Source of the DNA: Halichondria panicea
Taxonomy: Eukaryota; Porifera; Demospongiae; Suberitida; Halichondriidae
Length of the DNA stretch: 64,000 nucleotides
NCBI RefSeq assembly: GCF_963675165.1
Contig: NC_087393.1
Coordinates: forward strand, 3,787,502-3,851,501
Direction: 5' to 3'
In this document: piece by piece, positions 9,895-19,503 of the stretch
Layout: every line of letters begins with the position of its first letter
How positions within the stretch are numbered: position 1 is the stretch's first letter
Notes under the pieces: generated by a model
What the model was told of the DNA's origin: nothing
The model's input: the letters and a program-made list of their open reading frames with translations, nothing else
Database searches by the model: none
Program-made: the position numbers and the translations under genes

Positions 9895-12800
9895 TTAGTC
9901 ATCTTCCAGAAGAGGCTCCCTTGGAGTTGCAAACTGAATTACTCTTGGCAACCTCTGATTCTGAATCAAAGGTTCATTCTCGTCTTGTGCACTCTCAGTA
10001 TTTTGCTCGGCTCTGAATCTGTTTTTTCTCGTGTTTCTCCTTGCAACAATTCTTCTCCAAATTCTAGTCGCACTAACTTTCTTGTAGCTGTGAAAACCGA
10101 TTATTAATAAGAAAGTGAAAGCAGCTATACTTATCGATGTGTAACCAATAGCTTTTCTTAATTCAGGATATTCAGGTAGTGCTGCAACAGCTCCAAAGGC
10201 TAATCCAAGGTTGAAGATGAAAGAAAACTCCAAAATATTCAAAGGCCATTTTTTGTACACTCCACGTGGGAAGACACAAGCTAGAAAAAAAAGAAATGTG
10301 CATATCGCGAGTATGATATTTGCCTTGTTTCTATAGCTATCTGCATGCCAAAATGCTAAGTACAGTCCCAGTCTAGCAAAGAGAAGCAGCCCTGGCCAGA
10401 ATCGATTGTGATCATGATACGTACCAGTGTTGGCATCAAAGAACGGCCTTAGTTTGTTGACCCACCTCAGGACAAACCAATTTGATCTTTTCTGCAGGCA
10501 CTGTATTAGCAGGAGGCACAGCATGTACCAAGATGCTATGGTGAACAAAATTAGTGAAAAAAGGAATAGTACTAAGTGAATCCCAACGAAGCAATATAAC
10601 GTTTCATCCATGAACCATACCAACGGGGTGTGATTGTCAGAAGACAAATAATTATCGTGACATTCCCATACTTTTATGGAATTTCGAACCAGTTTTGGGT
10701 AAGCAAACAGTATGATGGTAGCGAGCACGGGGACTACATTGCGACCAGCTAGTCGAGTGAACCACACAAACCTGCGACTCAAACACACGATCATCACTCC
10801 CAGCAGTAGCAAGTAGATCAAGAAGCCAAACTCCAGCCAGATCTTTTGGTACGCAGTCATTCCGTTGTAGAAGCATAAATTGAAACCAAAATCAAGGTTC
10901 AGCCATGATATGAATACTCCAAGACCGTAAGTCTTATCACTAGATGTGAAAAACGATTGAGAATTTGCGTGCATACAATTGGCATAAAAGAGAAGCCCAT
11001 GCACTGTTCCCTCAGCAACAGTGAAGTTGAATATGGTCAAGAAGCAAATGAGCAAAATTCCAGCGAGTATAAAAACAAAGATTAGTGCAACTGTTATCCA
11101 TTGATTACATTCACTTTCTGTATCAACACACGACATAACTCCAAGAGAGAGGGTGTAGTTAGACTGACAGCTGCCACATAGTCTCCCTTGTCTACCCTTA
11201 TTGCAGACCATGCTAAGGTCCTGCTTCCCAGGCTTCAGAGTACTTCCATTAGAGCAATGATCAACCTGACAATATTTACTAGCTTCTATTTTCTCACATC
11301 TACCTGTTTTGTTAATAATATCACAGCTAATCCATATTTTTCTGTCTGGGTGGTTCATATCATCATTGCCTTTAATGGTAACCGTTTTTGTGTCAATGTC
11401 ACATACGACCCTCGGCACAAGGTCTAATGGTGTTTGGCAGTTACACGAATTTTTATTATCCAGTTGAAAAAGAAATGGACAAGACTGCAGTGTGACGTTT
11501 ACTATCAATTTTGGGATTTTATAGTAGTTTGAACTTTCACTGACTAAGTTCGCTTTAAATATACCTATTTTGAGGCTTATAGTTTGATCGATTAATTCTT
11601 CTCCAGCTATTATTTTCAGTTTCATTTCTTGGCACAGAGCTGTTGACTGATTTATGCTTGCATTTGCTGGTGCCATCATGGCATGTCCTTTATCACTTTC
11701 TACTTTTAAACGTGATGGTACTTTATCATTTGTTTGACCTACTGCTGACACGTAAATTGAAAAATCCTGTCCCACATAATATGGTTTAATAAATATTGTT
11801 CTGTTTGAGCATTGTAGTGTGTCGTTAACATCACATATGCAAACACCATATGGATCTGAGGTGACTTTTGACTGTTCGTTAGGGTCAGAAAAATTGAATA
11901 TTTGCTTGTATAGCTCGAAGGAGTAATAGTAACTCTCTTCAGTGCTTTGATTGAAACGCAATTTGTGGTCTGTAAAACAATTGTCCACTGCGCCACCATA
12001 TATGGCATGGCCAGCAATTCCTGCACGATTACCATCGAAGTGCAGTATCCCCTTAGGCATGTCTGTGATGTTAAAAATTGATGGTGGTATCTGAAAAAAG
12101 CAAGGTGGGATTTCTTGTAGGCACTGATTTCCTGCGTATATTGCACCCCCTGCAAGATCAGCTGTGTTATCAGTAAAAGTAACTCGTGTATCATTGTAAA
12201 AGTACATTTGTGACGAGTCACAAATCTTGATTGCACCACCATAGCGGGCTGAATTCCCTTCGAATGTAATACTTTCTTTGAATCGCACTCCACTGTTAAC
12301 AAGCATGAGACCTGTGCCACTGTTGTTACTAAAGACAGTGTTTTGAATCACGAGAGTTGCAACTGAAAACACTTCCACAATTCCATCTTCATTATCCTGG
12401 CCATATTTTGGTGTCAACTTATTGTTTTTAATGTGGCTATTACTCAGTATTACTGTAAACTGTGGGACGTTGTGAAGTTCGTAAATTGGGACGTTGTGTT
12501 TTGAAATCTCCATAGCACTTCCTTTAATAGCAGTGTTATTTTCAAACGTGCAGTGATTTATCTCCACTAGTCTATTTGTGCATCCTACACCTTTTCTCTC
12601 ATAGTATGAAAGCACTAGGCCACCTCCACTCTTTGCAATGTTGTTTTTGAATGTTGAATTTGTTATGGTTACGGTTACGACCGTATACAGCAATGATTTG
12701 TTCTGACAGTCATTCAAATCTTGTATTGAATCTTTCTCGAACCAAATAAACATTCCTCCACCAGATTCGTTAGCTGCCCCACTTTCAATTGTAGTATTTT

Positions 12801-13668
12801 CGATAGAAACATAGCCTGTATGCTCAGCAAAATCGATGAAAATAATTGCTATGTTTCCACCAGAACTTCCTGTATTGTTGCTGAATGTGAGATTTGCGAG
12901 TGAAGCATGTGTATTGCGTTGCTTGATTAGCAAGTATAGTCCAGTTGCACTTTGTTTTGTTATTGTTGGTATATTGTTGGTAAAGCCATTTCGAAACTCA
13001 GAAGCAGTTACTGTCAAAGTGCTATTGACTTTTCTATTATCTGCACAATGTCTAAACCAGAGCACAGCATTACCATTCATGTTCCCAATGAACTTTGAGC
13101 ATGTGATCGAAATATCACCACAGACGTCGTCCATGTGAAGGCCATATCCTTTGCCGTCTCGGATTACTACACCATACATTGTAATGTGGTACGAGCAATG
13201 GAAAAAGACACCGCCGTAAAAATAACTATCGTTTTGGTGTTTTCCACAGCTTTTAAGGTTCATGTCTGCTCTGCATCCTTGAAACTCCAGGTTGTTTATA
13301 AAAATATTTGACGAGATGGTGAAGAGAAATCCCGACTGATTTCCACTGCATACCACAATGCTTGGAGGTGAATTAGTTGTTTGGTCTTGTTTTTCTCCAC
13401 ATTGAACACCTTTCATAGTCAAATTGTTCTTGTCAGAAAATATAATGAGACCACTCAAACTGTGGCTTCCAGGGAGAAAGATGATTGTAGTGTTGTCGAT
13501 AATGTTCTGTGCTTTGTCAACTAACAGATTTAGCTTAGAGTAGTTACTGCAGATCAAATTACAGCTTCCCTTTTCTTCGCCAACACAAACAGTTTGTGTC
13601 CATACCTTTGTTATACCAAGTAGATAGACCAAGATGCTCAATAAAAGAGCCCATTTAGTGTTCTTCAT
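9895..13668 (-). CDS. beta-helix / multi-membrane surface protein, family A member 2
   Basis: Single-exon gene, 1,257 aa. The ATG at 13668 opens directly into a signal peptide (WALLLSILVYLLGITKVW). Ectodomain ~28-800: repeated beta-helix motifs (NSTFKNNIAKSGGGLVLSYY, TFTDNTADLAGGAIYAGNQC), many N-x-S/T sites and paired cysteines. Cys module near residue 820 (GRQGRLCGSCQSNYTLSLG). Membrane part ~855-1195 with about nine hydrophobic segments and the loop RPFFDANTGTYHDHNRFWPG. The tail contains ENEPLI and ends REPLLEDD. It shares a block of near-identical DNA with the next gene (about 10739-10809 against 15391-15461). Role unknown. A surface receptor or adhesion role is inference from architecture. 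Confidence 0.85.
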   Translation of the reverse strand: MKNTKWALLLSILVYLLGITKVWTQTVCVGEEKGSCNLICSNYSKLNLLVDKAQNIIDNTTIIFLPGSHSLSGLIIFSDKNNLTMKGVQCGEKQDQTTNSPPSIVVCSGNQSGFLFTISSNIFINNLEFQGCRADMNLKSCGKHQNDSYFYGGVFFHCSYHITMYGVVIRDGKGYGLHMDDVCGDISITCSKFIGNMNGNAVLWFRHCADNRKVNSTLTVTASEFRNGFTNNIPTITKQSATGLYLLIKQRNTHASLANLTFSNNTGSSGGNIAIIFIDFAEHTGYVSIENTTIESGAANESGGGMFIWFEKDSIQDLNDCQNKSLLYTVVTVTITNSTFKNNIAKSGGGLVLSYYERKGVGCTNRLVEINHCTFENNTAIKGSAMEISKHNVPIYELHNVPQFTVILSNSHIKNNKLTPKYGQDNEDGIVEVFSVATLVIQNTVFSNNSGTGLMLVNSGVRFKESITFEGNSARYGGAIKICDSSQMYFYNDTRVTFTDNTADLAGGAIYAGNQCLQEIPPCFFQIPPSIFNITDMPKGILHFDGNRAGIAGHAIYGGAVDNCFTDHKLRFNQSTEESYYYSFELYKQIFNFSDPNEQSKVTSDPYGVCICDVNDTLQCSNRTIFIKPYYVGQDFSIYVSAVGQTNDKVPSRLKVESDKGHAMMAPANASINQSTALCQEMKLKIIAGEELIDQTISLKIGIFKANLVSESSNYYKIPKLIVNVTLQSCPFLFQLDNKNSCNCQTPLDLVPRVVCDIDTKTVTIKGNDDMNHPDRKIWISCDIINKTGRCEKIEASKYCQVDHCSNGSTLKPGKQDLSMVCNKGRQGRLCGSCQSNYTLSLGVMSCVDTESECNQWITVALIFVFILAGILLICFLTIFNFTVAEGTVHGLLFYANCMHANSQSFFTSSDKTYGLGVFISWLNLDFGFNLCFYNGMTAYQKIWLEFGFLIYLLLLGVMIVCLSRRFVWFTRLAGRNVVPVLATIILFAYPKLVRNSIKVWECHDNYLSSDNHTPLVWFMDETLYCFVGIHLVLFLFSLILFTIASWYMLCLLLIQCLQKRSNWFVLRWVNKLRPFFDANTGTYHDHNRFWPGLLLFARLGLYLAFWHADSYRNKANIILAICTFLFFLACVFPRGVYKKWPLNILEFSFIFNLGLAFGAVAALPEYPELRKAIGYTSISIAAFTFLLIIGFHSYKKVSATRIWRRIVARRNTRKNRFRAEQNTESAQDENEPLIQNQRLPRVIQFATPREPLLEDD

Positions 13669-14565
13669 TTTGAGGCTATAATTATAGTCTAACTGAACTC
13701 ATCTGATTCGTACTGCACGGTAGCAAATATAATCCCTGAAGTAACACTCAGTTATTCAACAGTACTCCTATAACTGGTAAACACTACCTGTGTGGCCATG
13801 TGAAGTTTACTCAGTATAAGTGTTCCCAATGTTATTTTTTAAAATGAAAGTAAATTAAAATTATGTTTACTGATATTCAATTGTAAGGGAAGCTAATATT
13901 CTATTATGTAACTTTCTATTAAACATTCTACGTGCTGTTTTTAATCTGCATATTGTTTTATGTACATGCATGTCCGTGTAGGTACACTTACTCTCTGGTA
14001 CTGTATTGTATACTAGAGTATTTTGCTGGGGTGAATAACCTTTGTGAATGAGCCAAATCAGCAGAAAAATTGACCCTTTGCGATCTAACTATTGCGTTCT
14101 GGCAAAGATGTTGTGTGTAACTACCCAGAGGAGGTACGACATCCGCGTGTCAAAGGAAGTTTTTAAACTCATATTCCTTAGGTCAAAGCTCAATTGCGTG
14201 TTACCTGCCAAACTTAAACATAAGCACTGGGCTATTTTTAGCTCCCAAAAGTCTGATTTGTGCACTGTTTTATCTAGGTTATAGCTATTAGCTTAATCAA
14301 CCATCGTTTCAGCTTCAGAATCTTCAGGAGGGAGGCCTGGAGTTGCTGTGAGTATCACTTTGTTTGATGTACTATTGAACTTTGACCCAGATATAATAAG
14401 GAATGTGGGTCTTTAGGACACGCGGATGTCGTACCTCTGGTAACTACTAATACTAATTTTGATTTTAATTTTGTCTAAACATCAACTACAAAGAAACATT
14501 AAACATCGTTCATTCTATTGTGACTCTAGTTCCTATAGCTATGATGATAACAGGTGTCACCTGAC
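13669..14565. other. intergenic, contains one foldback element
   Basis: Upstream DNA of the 9895-13668 gene and downstream DNA of the 14566-18246 gene. Apart from the inverted-repeat element at 14121-14446 no feature is supported. Short frames here have no recognisable features. Confidence 0.5.
14121..14446. mobile_element. inverted-repeat element (MITE-like)
   Basis: The left end carries CTACCCAGAGGAGGTACGAC then ATCCGCGTGTC (14121-14151). The right end carries the reverse complement GACACGCGGATGTCGTACCT then CTGGTA (14417-14442). The arms are ~27 bp with one 3-4 base gap. No protein is encoded in the ~330 bp. Non-autonomous DNA element of unknown family. Confidence 0.55.
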
Positions 14566-17500
14566 TCAATCTTCTAGGAGAGGCTCACGCAGAGCATCAA
14601 ATTTAATGACTTGGGCCATAATTTCAGGTCTGATCAGAGGCTCTCGTTCGTTAGTTTCAAACAGGTCAATCGTACTTTTTTGACTTCTTAAACGCTCTTG
14701 AATCTGTGCTACAATCTTTTTCCACTTTCGAGTGTTGCATAGCTTCTTGTAACAGCTGTAGACAAGAATCAACAAAAATGTGGCAGCTACTATTCCAATT
14801 GAAGTATTTGTAATTTCTTTAGTGTACTGCTTGTTCAAGTACAACAAGGCAGACGTCAAACCCAAGCAAAAAAAAAACCAAAATTCCAGAACATTTAGAG
14901 GCCATTTCTTATAAACACCACCTGGGAAAACAAGAAAGAGAAAGAACAAAAACACACAAACCGCTGTGATTGTTATCAACCCAAACTTGTCAGAATGTCC
15001 GAATGAACTAACCACTAGTACTCCAAATCTCACAAACAATATCAGCCCAGGCCAGAATCGGTAGTGGTCTCTACAGGGACCAGTGTTGGCATCAAAGAAG
15101 GGCCTTAGTTTGTTGACCCATCTCAGGACACACCAGCTGGATCCTCGTTGTAGGCACTGAAATAGCAAGAGACACAAAGTGAACAAGAAAGTGGCTATAA
15201 ATATGAGTATGCTCGTTATCATCAAAACAAGATGCTTTCCTTCGAAACAGTTAATTGTTGGGTCTTGGGACCATACACTCAGTGTGCTGTTATCAGTAGT
15301 GTATAAATTATGACACCTCCAAACTATTATGGAATTTCGGACCAACTTTGGATAAGCAAACAGTATGATGGTAGCCAGCACTGGAACAACATTGTGACCA
15401 GCTAGTCGAGTGAACCACACAAACCTGCGACTCAAACACACGATCATCACTCCCAGCAGTAGTAGGTATAACAAGAAACCAAACTCCAACCATATCTTTT
15501 GATAGACAGTCATTCCGCTGTAAAAGCATACTTGGAACCCAAGATCGAGGTTTAGCCATGATATGAAAACTTCGAAGAAATTTGGGCCCAGAGACGTATT
15601 GTGATGAAAATTGAAAAATGATTGTTGATTAGAATCAAAACAGCTGGCATAGAACAGAAGTCCATTGATAGTTCCCTCAGCAACTGTAAAATTAAAAACA
15701 GTCAAGAAACAAATAAGAAATATTCCTGCAAGAAAGAAAGCTGTAAGTAATATCATTAGTTGCCAAGACGAACAGTGGTCAGCTGTCTTAATGCATTTTG
15801 GAGTTCCAAGGGAGAGAGTGTAGTTAGAGCTGCAGCGTCCACAAAGCCTTCCTTCTCTTCCTTCTATGCACTGGCTGGTGTTTAGCTTTAGTGGAGTGAA
15901 AGTTCCATTTCTGCAATTCTTGCAACGTGTGCTGATTTCAATTTTGCTGCATTTTTTAAAATCAGTTGTAAAGCTGCTGCAATCGAGCCAAGTGTTGTCT
16001 TTCCAAACAGTCATCTTTGTTATGTCACATAATATTCGTTTATTTACACGCTTGATGATTGAATGACAATCACAGCTATTTGTAGAGTTCAACTGAAATA
16101 TCCATGGACAATCATTCATTTGTATTGTAGCCTTCAGCAAAGGTCTGTTGTAATAGTTGGATTGCTCTTTGGTGGGATTTAACTTAACAATTGAAAATCT
16201 CAAAGTTGGGCTTGTGTTCGGTTTTGAGAACACAGCTACTGTTATTGACTGGCAAGTAATTGTTTCAGGTGGGTGGTAGTCGTACATGGTTACCATGGTA
16301 TCAGGTGATGAGGAGCTTACGTTAAGAGGGGAGGGGATTGTGCCATTGGTTTGTCCAACAGCTGTCACATTCACGATGAATTTCTCACCAGGATATTTTG
16401 GTTCTATAATCAATTCATTTTTTAAACAGTAGGGAAATCCATTATCTAAGGCACATATGCACACACCATATGGATCTGAGGTAACCATGGAAGGAGTTTT
16501 GTGGGTAAAGTTGAAAATGGCTTTGTAGAATTCACCATGATGATCATTCCAATGTCCAGTATGCAACATCTTCAAGAAAAAACAATGGTCCACAGAACCG
16601 CCATAAATAGCATCACCTGCTACACATGCTTTGTTATTATTGAAATCTAGGGAGATTTCTCGATTGTTTGTCAGTTCAGCAGATGTTAAATTGCTAAGTA
16701 TCTGATAGAAACAAGGTGGAGCTTTTTCCAAACATCTGCCCCCCACATACATGGCACCTCCAGCTATTGTTGCAAAGTTATTTTCAAACTGAATATGAGT
16801 GCCATTTTGAAGAAATATCATCGATCTTTCACATACACGCAATGCAGCTCCATACGGAGCACTGTTGCTATGAAATACTGTTTTCCCTTCAAACAACACA
16901 TCAGTTCCAACCATAAGCAGAGCACTTCCGTAATTGTCAGCAAACACAGAGTTCTTTATTGTCATTTTGTCTAGTGAATACATATCAATTATTCCATCGC
17001 CATTGATTTGTTCAGAGTATTGATTGAGGTGGTTCTTGGCAACAATACAGTTGTCCATGGTTACGGACAGTTGTAGTGAGTAGTGCAGTTTAAAGCGGGG
17101 TATCTCATATTGATTGATCAAAATAGCTGCTCCAGTTTGTGCAGAATTATTGGAGAATGTACAATTGATAAAATTAATTTCAGTCAGAGTATTGTCAAGT
17201 CCAACTGATCCAGAGTGTGAGTTGGAAAAACCACCTCCCGATCCATTCTTGTAAGTTGCGTTATTGCCTTGAAATGTGGTATTGACAAATGTTATTTCAT
17301 TGGCTCGTTGCTGGGTGAGTGTGAGTTGATTACGATAGTTGTTAGAGTCGCTGTGTTCGAGAATAATATGTATACCACCGCCATGCTGAGCACTGCCATT
17401 TATAATAAGAACATTCATAAATTGAACTGTATTTGGATTGTCACGAAATATTTTCATTTTAATTTTGACATTTCCCCCAAATACACCAGAACCGTTTGCT

Positions 17501-18246
17501 ATGGTAACATCACGAATGATAACATTGACACTTGGCCGATTAATCCATATGATTAATCCTCTTCCGCTAAGTGCTTGTGAACTACTGATTGTGGATTCAG
17601 CTATGATAAACGACATCGAACTTGAGGGACTCGGACATTGATCGAGTGAAACGAACACTATCCCAGCATAGCTACAGGCATTTGAAAACCCTTGTAAGCA
17701 TCTCACGAATTTAGAACTTGTAATCTCAACATTACCGCCACAAACAGCATTGATGGAGAGGCTGTATCTTATGCTGTCTAAGACTGCCACGTGAGAGAGA
17801 AAGATGTTCTTGCTGTAATTGAAGTATAGTGCTGCTTTGTTTTTAGCTACAGAAAATCCACAGCCTTCGAATATCAGTGCGTCAATACGAATATTTGATG
17901 AATAGCCAAAATAGAACCCTGTCTCATTCCCAACACAGATCACCTTGCTCAAACTTTCGTTCATACAACTTCTCAGCTGTAGGTTGTTCTTGTTCAAAAA
18001 CGTTACAGTAGCACTGCTATGCCGTATGGAATCTAGTGTGTGATTTCCAGGGAGAAAGATGATTGCAGTATTATTAGGAACGCTTTGTGATCCATTTACA
18101 AACCACATCAAAGGGTGGCACTGATTGCAGTTCGGATGTGGGTCACAACTGCCATTGTCACTACTCACACAGTATGTCACATTGGGTGAACAAGACGCTG
18201 CCGTGCAGAGAAGACTCAGAATGATTGCAAGAAGTAGCTTCATCAT
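14566..18246 (-). CDS. beta-helix / multi-membrane surface protein, family A member 3
   Basis: Single-exon gene, 1,226 aa. Two adjacent ATGs (18246, 18243) precede a signal peptide (KLLLAIILSLLCTAASC). Beta-helix ectodomain ~25-780 (NFATIAGGAMYVGGRCLEKA, NSAQTGAAILINQY). Cys module near 790 (GREGRLCGRCSSNYTLSLG). About nine membrane segments to ~1165, with RPFFDANTGPCRDHYRFWPG. The tail has NEREPLIRPE and ends LREPLLED. It lies in the same orientation as the gene at 9895-13668, about 0.9 kb upstream of it, and looks like a tandem paralogue. No breaks were seen. Role unknown. Confidence 0.85.
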   Translation of the reverse strand: MMKLLLAIILSLLCTAASCSPNVTYCVSSDNGSCDPHPNCNQCHPLMWFVNGSQSVPNNTAIIFLPGNHTLDSIRHSSATVTFLNKNNLQLRSCMNESLSKVICVGNETGFYFGYSSNIRIDALIFEGCGFSVAKNKAALYFNYSKNIFLSHVAVLDSIRYSLSINAVCGGNVEITSSKFVRCLQGFSNACSYAGIVFVSLDQCPSPSSSMSFIIAESTISSSQALSGRGLIIWINRPSVNVIIRDVTIANGSGVFGGNVKIKMKIFRDNPNTVQFMNVLIINGSAQHGGGIHIILEHSDSNNYRNQLTLTQQRANEITFVNTTFQGNNATYKNGSGGGFSNSHSGSVGLDNTLTEINFINCTFSNNSAQTGAAILINQYEIPRFKLHYSLQLSVTMDNCIVAKNHLNQYSEQINGDGIIDMYSLDKMTIKNSVFADNYGSALLMVGTDVLFEGKTVFHSNSAPYGAALRVCERSMIFLQNGTHIQFENNFATIAGGAMYVGGRCLEKAPPCFYQILSNLTSAELTNNREISLDFNNNKACVAGDAIYGGSVDHCFFLKMLHTGHWNDHHGEFYKAIFNFTHKTPSMVTSDPYGVCICALDNGFPYCLKNELIIEPKYPGEKFIVNVTAVGQTNGTIPSPLNVSSSSPDTMVTMYDYHPPETITCQSITVAVFSKPNTSPTLRFSIVKLNPTKEQSNYYNRPLLKATIQMNDCPWIFQLNSTNSCDCHSIIKRVNKRILCDITKMTVWKDNTWLDCSSFTTDFKKCSKIEISTRCKNCRNGTFTPLKLNTSQCIEGREGRLCGRCSSNYTLSLGTPKCIKTADHCSSWQLMILLTAFFLAGIFLICFLTVFNFTVAEGTINGLLFYASCFDSNQQSFFNFHHNTSLGPNFFEVFISWLNLDLGFQVCFYSGMTVYQKIWLEFGFLLYLLLLGVMIVCLSRRFVWFTRLAGHNVVPVLATIILFAYPKLVRNSIIVWRCHNLYTTDNSTLSVWSQDPTINCFEGKHLVLMITSILIFIATFLFTLCLLLFQCLQRGSSWCVLRWVNKLRPFFDANTGPCRDHYRFWPGLILFVRFGVLVVSSFGHSDKFGLITITAVCVFLFFLFLVFPGGVYKKWPLNVLEFWFFFCLGLTSALLYLNKQYTKEITNTSIGIVAATFLLILVYSCYKKLCNTRKWKKIVAQIQERLRSQKSTIDLFETNEREPLIRPEIMAQVIKFDALREPLLED

Positions 18247-18337
18247 GGCTGCTTTAACAGTCCGTTATGGATATAATGATAATGTAGCTCACTTATAATG
18301 AAAGATTTGCGAAAATCTAAAAGCTATATGTTTATAC

Positions 18338-18695
18338 TGTAGAGCTATGGAAAGCAGATAGTGTTTGTATGTTCATTCCTTTTAGCATTTCTGGTAACAG
18401 CTGCAGCAGCCTCTAAAAACAAAAACTTTCCGACTTGACACTATGTACTACCCAACCTGTAGAGCTATGGAAAGCAGATGGTGTTTGTATATGTTCACTC
18501 CTTTTAGCATTTCTTGTAACAGCTGCAGCAGCCTCTAAAAACAAAAACTTTCACTTGACACTATGTACTACCCAACCTGTAGAGCTATGGAAAGCAGATG
18601 GTGTTTGTATGTTCACTCCTTTAGCATTTCTTGTAACAGCTGCAGCAGCCTCTAAAAATAAAAACTTTCACTTGACACTATGTACTAGACCCAAC
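18338..18695. repeat. tandem repeat, three copies of ~120 bp
   Basis: A unit beginning TGTAGAGCTATGGAAAGCAG repeats at 18338, 18458 and 18578 and fades near 18695. It contains the phrase AACAGCTGCAGCAGCCTCTA. The period is a multiple of three, so one plus frame stays open (18435-18749) and reads like repeated hydrophobic peptides (LLLAFLVTAAAASKNKNFHL). It lies ~90 bp upstream of the start of the 14566-18246 gene, so it may include part of that gene's promoter. Confidence 0.75.
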
Positions 18696-19503
18696 AGTCT
18701 GAGCCATTGGACGATCAAATTGAATAAGAAGTCCCCATGCAGAATGTAAGGGGGTGGTTGATGCACTCGTGTCTTATATCCCTGTTGAATTTACTTTGAA
18801 CAGAACAATCACCCATGTTATTCGTGCACCTTAAAATCTTCTGGCACTGTTAACCACCAAGCGAAAGCGCTTGTTTATTGTAATTGTCTATAGTATGGTT
18901 GTACAGACACCAAGCAGCTAAATTTACAAAAAAAATACTCATGCAGTTTGCCCACAGAACTCCCTAACTACGGAGCTACCATGTTCGTAAGATGAACATG
19001 AGAGAGTCCTTTATTTGAGGGCTTAATTGATCGATGATATTCTAGCTTTTTTGTGCATTGTGTTCTCAACTTGTTGTATAATATGTACTCATAAGCCCCG
19101 TTATACACAAGGCCTTTTATCTGAATTACTATTTGTGTTCGTGTAAACAGGCCCAGTCTAGGTGTCATGTAAACTATAGAGCGGCTGAGATTTACTTACT
19201 GTAATGGGCCGGGTGCCTCGAAAATTTTTTGTTGTACAGAAAAACACTTAGGGTCCTGTGTATAAGAGGTGATCATGATCGAGGTTCTTCTGTTCTCCAA
19301 GCCATAAATCATGCATGCACACTATAGCTATAAGAATTACATTGCATGCGCAATTACAATTAAGTGTTAACTTTTATTTTTCATTGTGTGGCAGGAAATA
19401 TGGAAACTTCATATGACAGAAGTACAACTGGATACAGTGAACAAAAAGTCAAAACCAACGGTACATAAATAAAAGTTAACATGAACTGTAAGTGTATATG
19501 CAT
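18696..19503. other. intergenic, no gene seen
   Basis: AT-rich sequence between the 120-bp repeats and the 3' end of the TTC30-like gene. A fragment GGGTGCCTCGAAAATTTTTT near 19209 resembles the ends of the short elements found elsewhere in the window (see 21951-22198). Confidence 0.4.

Noticed and set aside
18435-18749. Secreted repeat peptide gene
   Set aside because: The frame exists because the tandem period is 120 bp. There is no good start, and the frame ends where the repeat ends.
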